From positions 33,372,109 to 33,436,108 of the forward strand of contig CAIIXF020000002.1 in NCBI GenBank assembly GCA_903813345.2: a stretch of 64,000 nt of DNA, written 5' to 3'. The notes beneath the pieces are model-generated. The model was not told the origin of the DNA. It did not search any database and saw only the letters and a list, made by a program, of their open reading frames with translations. This document shows positions 46,391 through 55,151 of this stretch, one piece after another (positions within the stretch are counted from its first letter, which is position 1; each line of letters opens with the position of its first letter). The position numbers and the translations under genes are program-made. The stretch is from Owenia fusiformis. Its lineage: Eukaryota; Annelida; Polychaeta; Sabellida; Oweniidae.

Positions 46391-46573
46391 TTAGATATAA
46401 TTGTTTATATTCTATTTATGTTATACTATTGTGTATCGAAATAAAATGGATTAGGTAAAAAATTATATTTGTTCTTTGGTACTAACTTATTAAAAATCAT
46501 CAATGGACCGATTGTTTAAATAAAAGACTTCGCAAAACAAGTATTTATCATTGTGAGTTCAACCGTCGAAGTC

Positions 46574-47245
46574 ATGACACATAGCCTGGTGCCCTTTAAT
46601 TCGCCTACCTCTATCGCCATGATAGGAGCGTCTCAATCGGGGAAAACTAACATGTGTTTCAAAATTCTAAAACATAGAGATGCCTTGTTTCAAAATAGTT
46701 CGAATTCACCTTCCAAAATATTGTTTTGTTACGCAACTTGGCAATCCCTGTACCTGGATATGGAGCTACAATTTAAAGATGAAATCATATTTCACGAAGG
46801 ACTAGTCGACGAGGAAGACATCTTAAATTTTACGAAAGATATATCGATACCAACATTTCTAGTTCTAGATGATTTAATGGCTAGCGTATGTCAAAGTAGA
46901 GAGGCCGCCAAAATATTCACGCAATTATGTCATCATAGAAATATGAATGTCCTTTTTCTAACACAAAACGCCTTGTGTCAGGGTCCTAGCGCTAGAAATA
47001 TTTCATTAAATACGCAGTATTTCATCATTTTCAAGGCAAATCGTGATAAAAGACAACTAAAGTGTTTGGCTGGTCAGATATATCCGGATAAAACGAAATA
47101 TTTCATGGACAGCTATTTGGACGCCACTTCGGAAAGGTACGGTTACATAGTCGTGGATATGTCGCCAGATGGCGTTGATGAATATAGATTACGCACACGT
47201 ATATTTCCGAATGAAGACCCTATCATTTATAAACCCAAAAGTTAA
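46574..47245 (+). CDS. FtsK/HerA-type DNA-packaging ATPase
   Basis: 223 residues from the ATG at 46,574 (the frame is open slightly further upstream without an ATG). Walker A is GASQSGKT at residues 18-25 and Walker B is LVLDD at 96-100, followed by MNVLFLTQN, a sensor-like strand ending in Gln-Asn. This is the pattern of the A32-like packaging ATPases of Polintons, virophages and large DNA viruses, which pump the genome into preformed capsids. The gene is intact and about the usual length for the family. A separate TATA/polyA region before it (46,391-46,573) suggests its own promoter. Confidence 0.85.
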   Translation: MTHSLVPFNSPTSIAMIGASQSGKTNMCFKILKHRDALFQNSSNSPSKILFCYATWQSLYLDMELQFKDEIIFHEGLVDEEDILNFTKDISIPTFLVLDDLMASVCQSREAAKIFTQLCHHRNMNVLFLTQNALCQGPSARNISLNTQYFIIFKANRDKRQLKCLAGQIYPDKTKYFMDSYLDATSERYGYIVVDMSPDGVDEYRLRTRIFPNEDPIIYKPKS

Positions 47246-47304
47246 TTGAACGCATCAGTATAGATCCAGACGGTTACCGGACAACATATAAAAGACATGT
47301 CACG

Positions 47305-47628
47305 ATGTCAGCACTTATTAAAAGGAATAAAAACTTCCTAAAATTTCTTTTGACTAGTACTTTGCAGCAAATGAAAGTTTTATTGAATACAATTACTGAA
47401 ACGCAACTTCGAGTTCTAGGTGAAATAGCTCTTAACGTACTTCACGGTAGTCTCCCTATTGCGAATTTTTATAAACAAAAATTGAAACGACATAAAAGAG
47501 TTTTACAACACATCGCGACCAAATCAAAAAGCAAGAAGTTTAGAAAGGACTTGATCAAACGTAATACATCAGTTTTGGGTCTATTGATTAAATCCGTTCA
47601 TAATTTTATCCAAAAATTGAAGCTATGA
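47305..47628 (+). CDS. Small basic protein conserved in Polinton-like elements
   Basis: 107 residues, ATG at 47,305, with TATAAAAG only 11-18 bp before it. The sequence is helical and Lys/Arg-rich, with a central block QLRVLGEIALNVLHGSLPI followed by KLKRHKRVLQHI. This pattern (LRxxxEIxxNVLxGxxPI...KxKLKRxKxxxxxL) recurs in small proteins next to F54H12.2-type genes in animal elements. The function is unknown; a DNA-condensing or capsid-internal role is a guess. The TGA stop overlaps the next ATG (ATGA at 47,625-47,628). Confidence 0.55.
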   Translation: MSALIKRNKNFLKFLLTSTLQQMKVLLNTITETQLRVLGEIALNVLHGSLPIANFYKQKLKRHKRVLQHIATKSKSKKFRKDLIKRNTSVLGLLIKSVHNFIQKLKL

Positions 47629-48065
47629 TCAAATCTGTTTTGATACCTTATGATAAATATATCAGACTCGAAAATTCCACGCGTAAAACTGAGGAGGGTA
47701 ATAACAAAACCATAGATCAGTCGCCAACTAATACTGATAAAATGGATGGTGGAATAGGTACACGTAAACCTAGTCAAACGAAGCAAGTTGATTCCGGGAG
47801 TAATGATGCATCTACGTTTTCCTCGGAAAATAAATTGGATGCCCCATCCGATAGCGACTTTAAGGAAGGGACCTCGAGTAAACAAAATGATGACACGGGA
47901 CTATCAACCAGTGATGATGATGATGCAATAGGGATGCCTAGCTATACCGATAATACACCTAGGTTCATTTACAAAAGAAGCGCCACATCGTACAAAGTAC
48001 CGGGTATTCCGGCCAAAGCTCTTAAGAGACCACGTAAAAACAAAGCAAAATGGCTGCCATTTTAA
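47625..48065 (+). CDS. Hydrophilic protein downstream of the basic protein
   Basis: 146 residues, starting inside the stop codon of the previous gene. The N-terminus is MIKSVLIPYDKYIRLE, which resembles the short V/I-L-I-P-x-x-x-Y start of the partner protein in related elements. A long disordered Ser/Asp/Thr/Lys-rich middle follows (STSDDDDAIGMP), then a basic C-terminus, KALKRPRKNKAKWLPF, with a nuclear-localisation-like KRPRKNK. Possibly a minor structural or core protein. Family not certain. Confidence 0.5.
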   Translation: MIKSVLIPYDKYIRLENSTRKTEEGNNKTIDQSPTNTDKMDGGIGTRKPSQTKQVDSGSNDASTFSSENKLDAPSDSDFKEGTSSKQNDDTGLSTSDDDDAIGMPSYTDNTPRFIYKRSATSYKVPGIPAKALKRPRKNKAKWLPF

Positions 48066-48956
48066 ACACTCTATTAGGACATATTTGAATACAATGATGT
48101 GAATATCACCCCTGTAGGCATAAACTTGTTTGTTGGACTAAATACAGACTTTGCCTACTTAATTATAGCTGTCTTATTTACCATTGTATTTAATTAGACC
48201 AATATAAATCAATTAAACTCATGTAATTCATGTGATCTTCCCAAGTTACTTGGTTCACTTTGTATTTTTGTTTTAATTGAGGAATCGCTAAATAGTATTG
48301 AAATATAGGAAAGGTATTTAAAAAAAGATTTTAGGAAATCTGCATATTTATTCAAGACCAGAATTTATTCTATTTGGCGTTTTTTTAAAATTCTGCATGT
48401 AATTTTCAAAAAAACAACAACATAGTTGTCTTAAAGTTTTCTTAAAGAGGTCGATTTAAATCCTCATTGATGCAGTGTTCAAAAAGCCTCAAATGCTAAT
48501 TTACTCAATCGCGGTTTGCAATTTCAATGCTTAATCGTAATACACGTGTAAACAATATCATATGATTACATTCCAACGGTGTTTAATGTTAAACAATTAT
48601 TGAATATGTATACACGATAAATGTTATATATTTGTATCAATGTAGTGATATCCAACTACCACTAGATGTCAGCATCGTACAGAGTATTTTAATATTTGAA
48701 GATGTCACCCTAATCGAATATACACGTGTTTCTAAGTAGATGACATTGCAACTTTGTGTGTAGGTCTGTAATTAATGATTTTGTACAAATGTTGAAACTT
48801 TGGAATTAATAAACTTACATCGAATGTTTCACTAAGTTTTAAACAATTAAAGAACAATAAACAAACAAATTAAGGGATTTTCTGATCTACAAGATCTTGT
48901 AGTTTAATACATCCTTATTTATTTGTCGTATATCTTTTGTACACATTGTATGAATT
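48066..48956. other. Gene-free stretch of the element
   Basis: AT-rich, with no supported ORF on either strand. It contains a polyadenylation signal AATAAA for the minus-strand gene near 48,917-48,922. This is where larger Polintons would have room for further genes; no polymerase remnant is visible. Confidence 0.6.
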
Positions 48957-49339
48957 TTATATGGCTATCATAGGCTCCCTTTGCCTTTCATCCTTAACCA
49001 TCGGTAATTTGGATCTCGTTAACATTCTAAGCCATAACACATTACCTAAAAAATGATATAGCATTAGTTACCACTATTAAATATAAACCAAACATTACGT
49101 TGTGTTATAGTTTGTCAAAAATCGCGTAACTCACCTATGATAACAAAAGTTAAAACACCTCCGGTAAAGCTTAAGGCCATTGGAGTCTCTAGATTTACAT
49201 CGTAACTACTACTAATATATGGTTTCAGTACGTAATAAGGTGTTACGTTTTCAGTTTCATTAAAGTGTCGAGTAACATTGATGTTTTGACAAATGCAGCA
49301 TGTTCCAATAACACTCAAAACTAATAATCGACCTATCAT
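48957..49339 (-). CDS. Two-exon small membrane glycoprotein gene carried by the element
   Basis: Exon 1 is 49,339 down to 49,135, exon 2 is 49,045 down to 48,957, and the 89-bp intron is 49,134-49,046 with donor ATAG/GTGAGT and acceptor ATTTTTTAG. The joined frame is exactly 98 codons including the stop. Residues 1-19 or so are a signal peptide (MIGRLLVLSVIGTC). A ~45-residue ectodomain with NVT and NET/NVT glycosylation sites follows. Then there is one transmembrane segment (MALSFTGGVLTFVIIG) interrupted by the phase-1 intron and continued by NVLWLRM, and a short basic/acidic tail. It runs opposite to all virion genes, just inside the right TIR, with a TATATA near 49,388. No family recognised. 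It could be a viral membrane or envelope accessory protein or a captured host gene. Confidence 0.65.
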
Positions 49340-49427
49340 GTTCAAAAACTTAAGTATGAATGACTATATTACTTACATTGACGTATATATGTCTTCATTT
49401 CTACTGTGTGATACATCGTATTTAACT

Positions 49428-49496
49428 CTAGTTACTGAAATCCACGGGGGTCGAAATAACTGCATAACTAAGATAATCACGGACGTTCTTCGCCAT
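49428..49496 (-). CDS. Short ORF created by the mirrored integrase start
   Basis: Because the right TIR copies the first ten integrase codons and its TATA box, the minus strand has an ATG at 49,496 and a 22-residue ORF (MAKNVRDYLS then unrelated residues) ending at 49,428. It lies in the probable leader of the spliced membrane-protein transcript and may act as an upstream ORF. It is unlikely to be a functional protein. Confidence 0.3.
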   Translation of the reverse strand: MAKNVRDYLSYAVISTPVDFSN

Positions 49497-50349
49497 GACA
49501 AAACTCGAAATGAGTCAAGACTTATGATTTGGCTTTTTATAAGTAAATTCTAGTGGTCCTTTAAATTTTTTTCAAAATGTGGTTGTTTTGTAACTTTGCA
49601 TTTTTTGGACACCTATCTACTTGTTTATTACCTCGTATAATATGTACCATATAAGCCAAACAAAATATAAAGTTAATTTACACGATCCTTTATTAAGCAT
49701 AGGTTGCTTTAAGAATACGTATACAGTGTTATAGAATAGTCACTGGCCCTTTTTAAATGGTTCACTGACACTGAGTTTTCATTTACCTATTATATAGAAA
49801 TAACGATCGAATCGATCTCATTACAGGCAGTATAATTAACGAGACGAACTTATTGTTTAAGTCACGCCCCACGTGCCACAACATCTAAGAAATCAATAGA
49901 GCCTGTACCGGCGGGTACGGTCTTACCTATTATCGATTACCAGTCAACGACTGACGCGTTTTTATTAATTTTACTTCATCGGCTGTCAATATTCCGTATC
50001 AAATTACCAGAGCCTGTACCGGCGGGTACGGTCTTACCTATTATCGATTACCAGTCAACGACTGACGCGTTTTTATTAATTTTACTTCATCGGCTGTCAA
50101 TATTCCGTATCAAATTACCAGAGCCTGTACCGACGGTACAGGCTTTCAAGGTTAAACGTCTTTTTAGCGGTCAACCATCGATTTTAATTAACCTAGTTCA
50201 ACAGTGATTAATAAGGTCGGTCACGTGGTCAAAACTCGACCAATCAGAGCGTAGGCGCGTGGTTTAAACTGCCCAATCAGCGTGGACCCCTGAAAAACTC
50301 CCAGAATGCATCAGGGGTCACCCCGGGTCACAGTATATGATTTACTACT
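49467..50349. repeat. Right terminal inverted repeat (883 bp)
   Basis: Inverse of the left repeat; the mirror position is 91,836 minus the coordinate throughout. Few differences are seen by eye (for example one base in the mirrored integrase start). Confidence 0.92.
49533..49541 (-). promoter_or_regulatory. TATA box in right TIR
   Basis: Mirror of the left TIR TATA box, pointing inward on the minus strand toward the short ORF at 49,428-49,496 and the spliced membrane-protein gene. Confidence 0.5.
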
Positions 50350-51235
50350 ATCAGGCTCTGATACGATTGCCAAGCTCTGTTGTGCATTTTCGAGATTGCC
50401 TTTATCATGACGCTTTTGATCAATTGGCTGTACAAAGATGCAGTAGATCCATAAAACCATTGCATCTGTGACTCGAGAAGACGATGGCAGAACAAGATCC
50501 AGAATTTCCAGATGGACCAGATCATGACATATCTGAAGAAGATTGTCGCACGGCGTGAGAAAGCGTCAGGAAGCTTGTCAAGCGTAACAAAGCTTAACAA
50601 AGCGTTTCAATCCTTGATTAAAGCGTCTCAATTCGTTGGAAAGCTTGAGAGTCCTTCATGAAAGCGTAACAAAGAGTGTGAGATATTGATGAAAGCATCA
50701 GATCTTCATGCCAGATCGTAGCAAAGCTTGAGACATCTAAACGAAGCGTGTCAAGTAGTAACAGACCGTGAAGAGACTGGGGTTCCCGCTTTGAATCAAG
50801 CTCTGTTAAGCTTTCCTAAGCTTTGGGTCAAGCTTTGCTGAGCTTTGTTACGGTTTGTTAAGCTTTGATACGCTCTCGGCGCTTTAATCATTTCGTAACG
50901 GAGCGCCCAAATTTTTTAAACAGTTTAAAAACTTTTGGCGCTCTTGCCGAACATCCCGCTTTACTTCGAGCTTTTCTACGACCTATTACGACCCCGACGC
51001 TTTAATCAAGCTTTGTTACGCTTTGGTGCCGCTTTACAAGTCCCTTTAAAGCGCCATGCTTTGGTGCCGCTTTGCTCGTCGATTTAAAGCGTGGCATTCG
51101 CCGTTGGTGTGAACGTAGCTTTAGCTAAGTTTGCACCAACGGCGCTTTGATGGCGCTTTAAAGCGACGTGCAAAGCCGCTTTAAAGCGCCATCAAAGCGC
51201 CGTTGTTGTGAACCTAGCTTTAGTTCCTCAGAAAT
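50350..51235. mobile_element. AAAGCG-rich foldback, right part
   Basis: Continuation of the foldback interrupted by the Polinton-like element. GCTCTGATACGATTGCC follows the target duplication, with the same CGCTTT motifs and end motif GTTGGTGTGAACGTAGCTTT near 51,105-51,125. A short extra inverted unit runs to 51,235. A 45-bp fragment of the family also occurs at 60,197-60,240. Confidence 0.8.
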
Positions 51236-51284
51236 CTGATGATTTCTCACAGGATTCCTAATTACACTGTTCCACAACTAGTTA

Positions 51285-52188
51285 CAGGGTGTTCAAAAAA
51301 CGCAACCCAAAGAAATTGATATATCTTTGAAAATACTAGTTCAATCATGTTCATTTTTTCAGGAAAGAAAGAAGAGATTGTGTATGAATAGCTTCTGTTG
51401 TTAGTTAGTTGTAAAACATGATGTGTTGGACACCGGCTCAAAAGACATTAGTATTAGAAAAACACGAAAAATACGAATGGAATATCGCTATATCTTAGAA
51501 AATACTAATTCAATTACGTTCATTTTTTCAGGAAAGAAAGAAGAGACTGTGTATGTATACAGGTAGCCCCTGTTGTTAGTGAGTTGTAAAACATGATGCC
51601 TTGGACACCTGCGGAAAAGACAGTTGTACAAGGAAAATACGAAAAACGCAGTCAGAGGTGACTGCCACAGCAATAAAACCAAATAACTTTCTAACCATGG
51701 TGTTTTGGCACTTCAGATTTGGCACAAATTATCCTCATTCAATGTGTGGTGAATTTGTGGAGTTTCATCAAAATCATTCTAGGGACTTTACAGTCATGGC
51801 CAAAATGCCTTCTTAAGTCTACCTGAACCAGGGCGTTTGACTGTGATTTGAAGGCATTTCGACCATGACTGTAAAGTCCCTGAAGTGATTTTGATTTCAC
51901 TCTACAGATGTACCATACATTTAATAAAAATAATTTGTGCCAAGTTTGAAGAGCCAAAACACTATGGTTAGGAAGTTATTTAGTTTTTTTGCAGTTGCAG
52001 TCACCCCTGATTGTGTTTTTCGTACAACTGTCTTTTGAGCAGGTGTCCAAGGCATCATGTTTTACAACTAACCATCTACAGGAGTTATACATACACAGTC
52101 TCTTCTTTCTTTCCAGAAAAATGAACATGATTGAAGTATTTTTCTAGACATAGCGATTTCTTTGGGTTGTGTTTTTTTGAACACCCTG
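51285..52188. mobile_element. Palindromic Tc1/mariner-type element, non-autonomous
   Basis: CAGGGTGTTCAAAAAACGCA at the left and its inverse at the right, both next to TA. Each half carries a fragment like a transposase N-terminus (PWTPAEKTVVQGKYEKR at about 51,597; inverse PWTPAQKTVV near 52,050), in opposite orientation. It is nested in an older inverted pair, CACTGTTCCACAACTAGTTAC (51,265 and 52,240-52,260), that recurs a third time near 52,335. Confidence 0.7.
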
Positions 52189-52549
52189 TACTTTGACTCG
52201 TGACCAGGAAGTTCATCCACTTTGTTACATTGACGTTCCGTCAAAGTAACCAGTTGTGGAACAGTGAATACATGTACTGTGCACTATATTTTAAGCTGTA
52301 ATTTATGCATTGCATTTAGATCGCTGACGTTCTGTCAAAGTAACTAGTTGTGGAACAGTGAATTAGAAATTAAAGACTGACTGAGAGTTTTCTTCTCGCA
52401 TGAACACAGTTCAGTAAACATTGCACCCGATGGTCAAGAATGCGGTCATTAAAAATGTAAAACAGCAGTTAATTATATGGTGTTCAAGAATGTGGTCATT
52501 AAAAAAGTAAAACAGCAGAAAACTGAACTGAACTGAACAACCTAAAATG

Positions 52550-53240
52550 AAAATTTTTCGGGAGATTTAAAACAATTGCGGCATTTTTACGGGAGTTTTT
52601 TTTCAAAATCCGGGAGTTTTTGCGGGAGTTTTTTGAAAAAAAGCGGGAGTTTTTACGGGAGATTTTTGAAAAAAACGGTAGTTTTTACGGGAGATTTAAA
52701 AAAGCGGGATTTTTGCGGAAAATTCTGAAAAGAAAAAACGGGAGTTTTTGCGGTAGGTTCTGAAAAACGGGAGTTTTTACGGTAGGTTCAGAAATACGGG
52801 AGTTTTTGCGGTAGATTTAAAAAAACGGGAGTTTTTACGGTAGATTTCTGAAAAAACGTGACTTTTTACGGTAGATTTCTGAAAAAATGGGAGTTTTTAC
52901 GGTAGATTTCGGAATAAACGGGAGTTCTTACGGTAGATCTCGGAAAAAACGGGAGTTTTTACGGTAGATTTTGAAAAAACGGGAGTTTTATTTTTTACGG
53001 TAGATTTCTGAAAAAACGGGAGTTTTTACTTTAGATTTTGAAAAAACGGGAGTTTTAACGGTAGATTTTGAAAGAACGGGAGTTTTTATGGTAGATTTCG
53101 GAAAAACGGAAGTTCTTACGTTTTTCTGAAAAAACGGGTGTTTTTACGGTAGATTTTGAAAAAAACGTGAGTTTTTACGGTAGATTTCTGAAAAAACGGG
53201 AGTTTTTACGGTAGATTTTGAAAAAACTTTTGGAAACGAA
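52550..53240. repeat. ~32-bp minisatellite (ACGGGAGTTTTTACGGTAGA)
   Basis: About twenty degenerate units of roughly 30-34 bp, each with CGGGAGTTTTTACGGTAG and a TTTCTGAAAAAA linker. No coding meaning. Confidence 0.9.
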
Positions 53241-53539
53241 TTGATCAAGGCAAAGTAAAATGTATATGTTCACTATATGCTAAGGGCAATCTGCGCGAGG
53301 TTCCATTTTTAGGTTCGGGTTTTCGCGCATGAGCATTAAATCCAGCGATTTAATTGGTTGAAATTATTATGACGCATGCGCAGTTAATAAAATTAGAACT
53401 TGGTACTATTAAGTTATTTATGAAAGTATCGATAGTGAACCATGGGAGCCAATCCTTCTTGGAGTAAAAGAAAGAAGCGTGCCTGCAATAATCAAGGTCA
53501 CAAATTTGTCAAATTCCTTTTAAATACGGTAGATTTCGA

Positions 53540-53890
53540 CAACAAAAAACGGAGATTTTACGGGAGTTATACCAAGAATACGGGAGATTTTACGGGAGTT
53601 ATACCAGAAAACGGGAGATTTTACGGGAGTTATACCAAGAATACGGGAGATTTTACGGGAGTTATACCAGAATACGGGAGATTTTACGGGAGATTTTAGC
53701 AAAAATACGGGAGATTTTACGGCCATATTTTTAAAAAAAATTACGGGAGATTTAAGTAGAAATACGGCACGGGAGTTTACGGGAGTTTTTACGGGAGAAA
53801 ACGGTACGGGAGTTTGGTATTTTTTACGGAAAAACAAAAAAATTACGGGAGATTCCCGTAAAAAACGGGAGGTTGGCAAGTCTGTATGAT
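53540..53890. repeat. ACGGGAGATTTTACGGGAG minisatellite, locus 1
   Basis: About seven units of TTTTACGGGAGTTATACCAG with an ACGGGAGATT linker, ending in GGGAGATTCCCGTAAAAAAC and GGGAGGTTGGCAAGTCTG. The same composite, including the end, recurs at 58,275-58,560. Confidence 0.9.
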
Positions 53891-55146
53891 CAATAGATAA
53901 GTTCAAATTTGTTATGGTGAACACTACAGCCCTATTAAAAAACATGTTATAATAAAGTTACACTTCTCTCGAAAAGTTTGGCAACCTTAGGCATGGGTTG
54001 GGATGGTGTAGTTTTGGAAGACCACGGATCATGACATTTTAGATTTAGAAATATCAATAATTTCGCAAAATTTATTTTTTAGCTTAAAACCTACTTCTAT
54101 TTGGACAAAATAAAACATCTCAGGCAATGGCTAAATCAATAAATATTTTGTAGGAATTTTGTTTTGAGCGAGTCCTGGTCCAATACTAAGACGCAGACGT
54201 CCTATACCTGATTGGAGACAAACATTCACATGAAGTTCCAGTGCAGATCATAATCAATTCATGAATTAATCCATGGTGTGACTTCCGAATATGAAGGATC
54301 CGTGGAGGTGCATATGTCTTGATTCTTTTAAAATACCATTTGCTGAAAAAACTTCCGGTGTAAAAGGGTGGGAGGTCCTATCAAATTATGGTCCTACTCT
54401 CCATTGATTTATATGGTGACCTAAATACAACTCTTTCCCTCATTATCTTATACGCAATCAGGGCCAGTAAGAGCCATTAAGAAAGTGGACCATAATCCCT
54501 GGGGGACCATCATTTCTTTCACACCGGCTTTCGGGTCGAAAAATGTCTTTCATCGCAAGGGGTCAAAAAACGTAAATATTTTGATTCGAACTTTTATACA
54601 TTTTATAAGACACAGACCAATATTCTAAGCATACGAACAAAAAATAGATTATCATAATGTGTTTAATTAGTGTAATTACGCAAGCGTGTTTTCCAGATTT
54701 TGTTTGATTTTTCTAATATGAGCCAAGCAGATTCAACGAAATTGTGTGGAATATTTAGGTAATTTATGATTGGGAACATATTCGTTTTCTTACCATTTAA
54801 AACATTTCATTATCAGAATTTTTCCATATAATCGCAACGGGTCAAACAACATATTATTGTTCATGTTTTATGAAACATAATAAAATAACAAATAGGCAAG
54901 ATTTATATCTTATTAAATGTTATGTTCATATATTCCAAGGCCATGTCGAATAATCAATTAGAGTCATATGCAATCGAACGCCTTACAATTCTTCCTCGGC
55001 GTTACTGCTGGTTATCATCAAGTTTTCTGATGGTTGTTTCTTTGACCTTTCCGCTGGATACAATCAAATTTTAAGAAGATATAATGATAACGATTTTTCT
55101 CAATTATTCATGGATTCGACCAAGTATTGATGTTGTTTTATAAGCA
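53891..55146. other. No gene seen apart from one MITE
   Basis: Contains MITE copy 2 at 54,355-54,527; otherwise only short ORFs and AT-rich sequence. Confidence 0.5.
54355..54527. mobile_element. Small MITE, copy 2 (GGTGTAAAAGGG ends)
   Basis: CCGGTGTAAAAGGG at the left and TTTCACACCGG at the right; homologous over its length to 33,557-33,719. Confidence 0.75.
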
Positions 55147-55151
55147 ACTGA

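Larger units (their letters stand above)
41487..50349 (+). mobile_element. Polinton-like virus-derived element, complete ends, no PolB
   Basis: An 8,863-bp element flanked by a 6-bp target duplication ATCAGG (41,481-41,486 and 50,350-50,355), starting AGTAGTAAATC and ending GATTTACTACT. The AG...CT ends and 6-bp duplication are hallmarks of Polinton/Maverick integration. Contents on the + strand: integrase, minor-capsid-like, basic protein, major-capsid-like, adenain-type protease, packaging ATPase and two small proteins. On the - strand: a tRNA-like gene and a spliced membrane-protein gene. No family-B polymerase, helicase or other replication gene is present, so replication would need help in trans or a host route. 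It is inserted into an AAAGCG foldback and the arms look nearly identical, suggesting a young insertion. Confidence 0.9.

Noticed and set aside
46391-46573. Upstream extension of the ATPase to 46,553
   Set aside because: The extension opens with GTG; the first in-frame ATG is 46,574, which leaves a normal family N-terminus before Walker A.
53442-53945. Open frames of 85 and 141 residues on both strands
   Set aside because: They run through the ACGGGAG minisatellite and simply reflect a repeat unit without stops.
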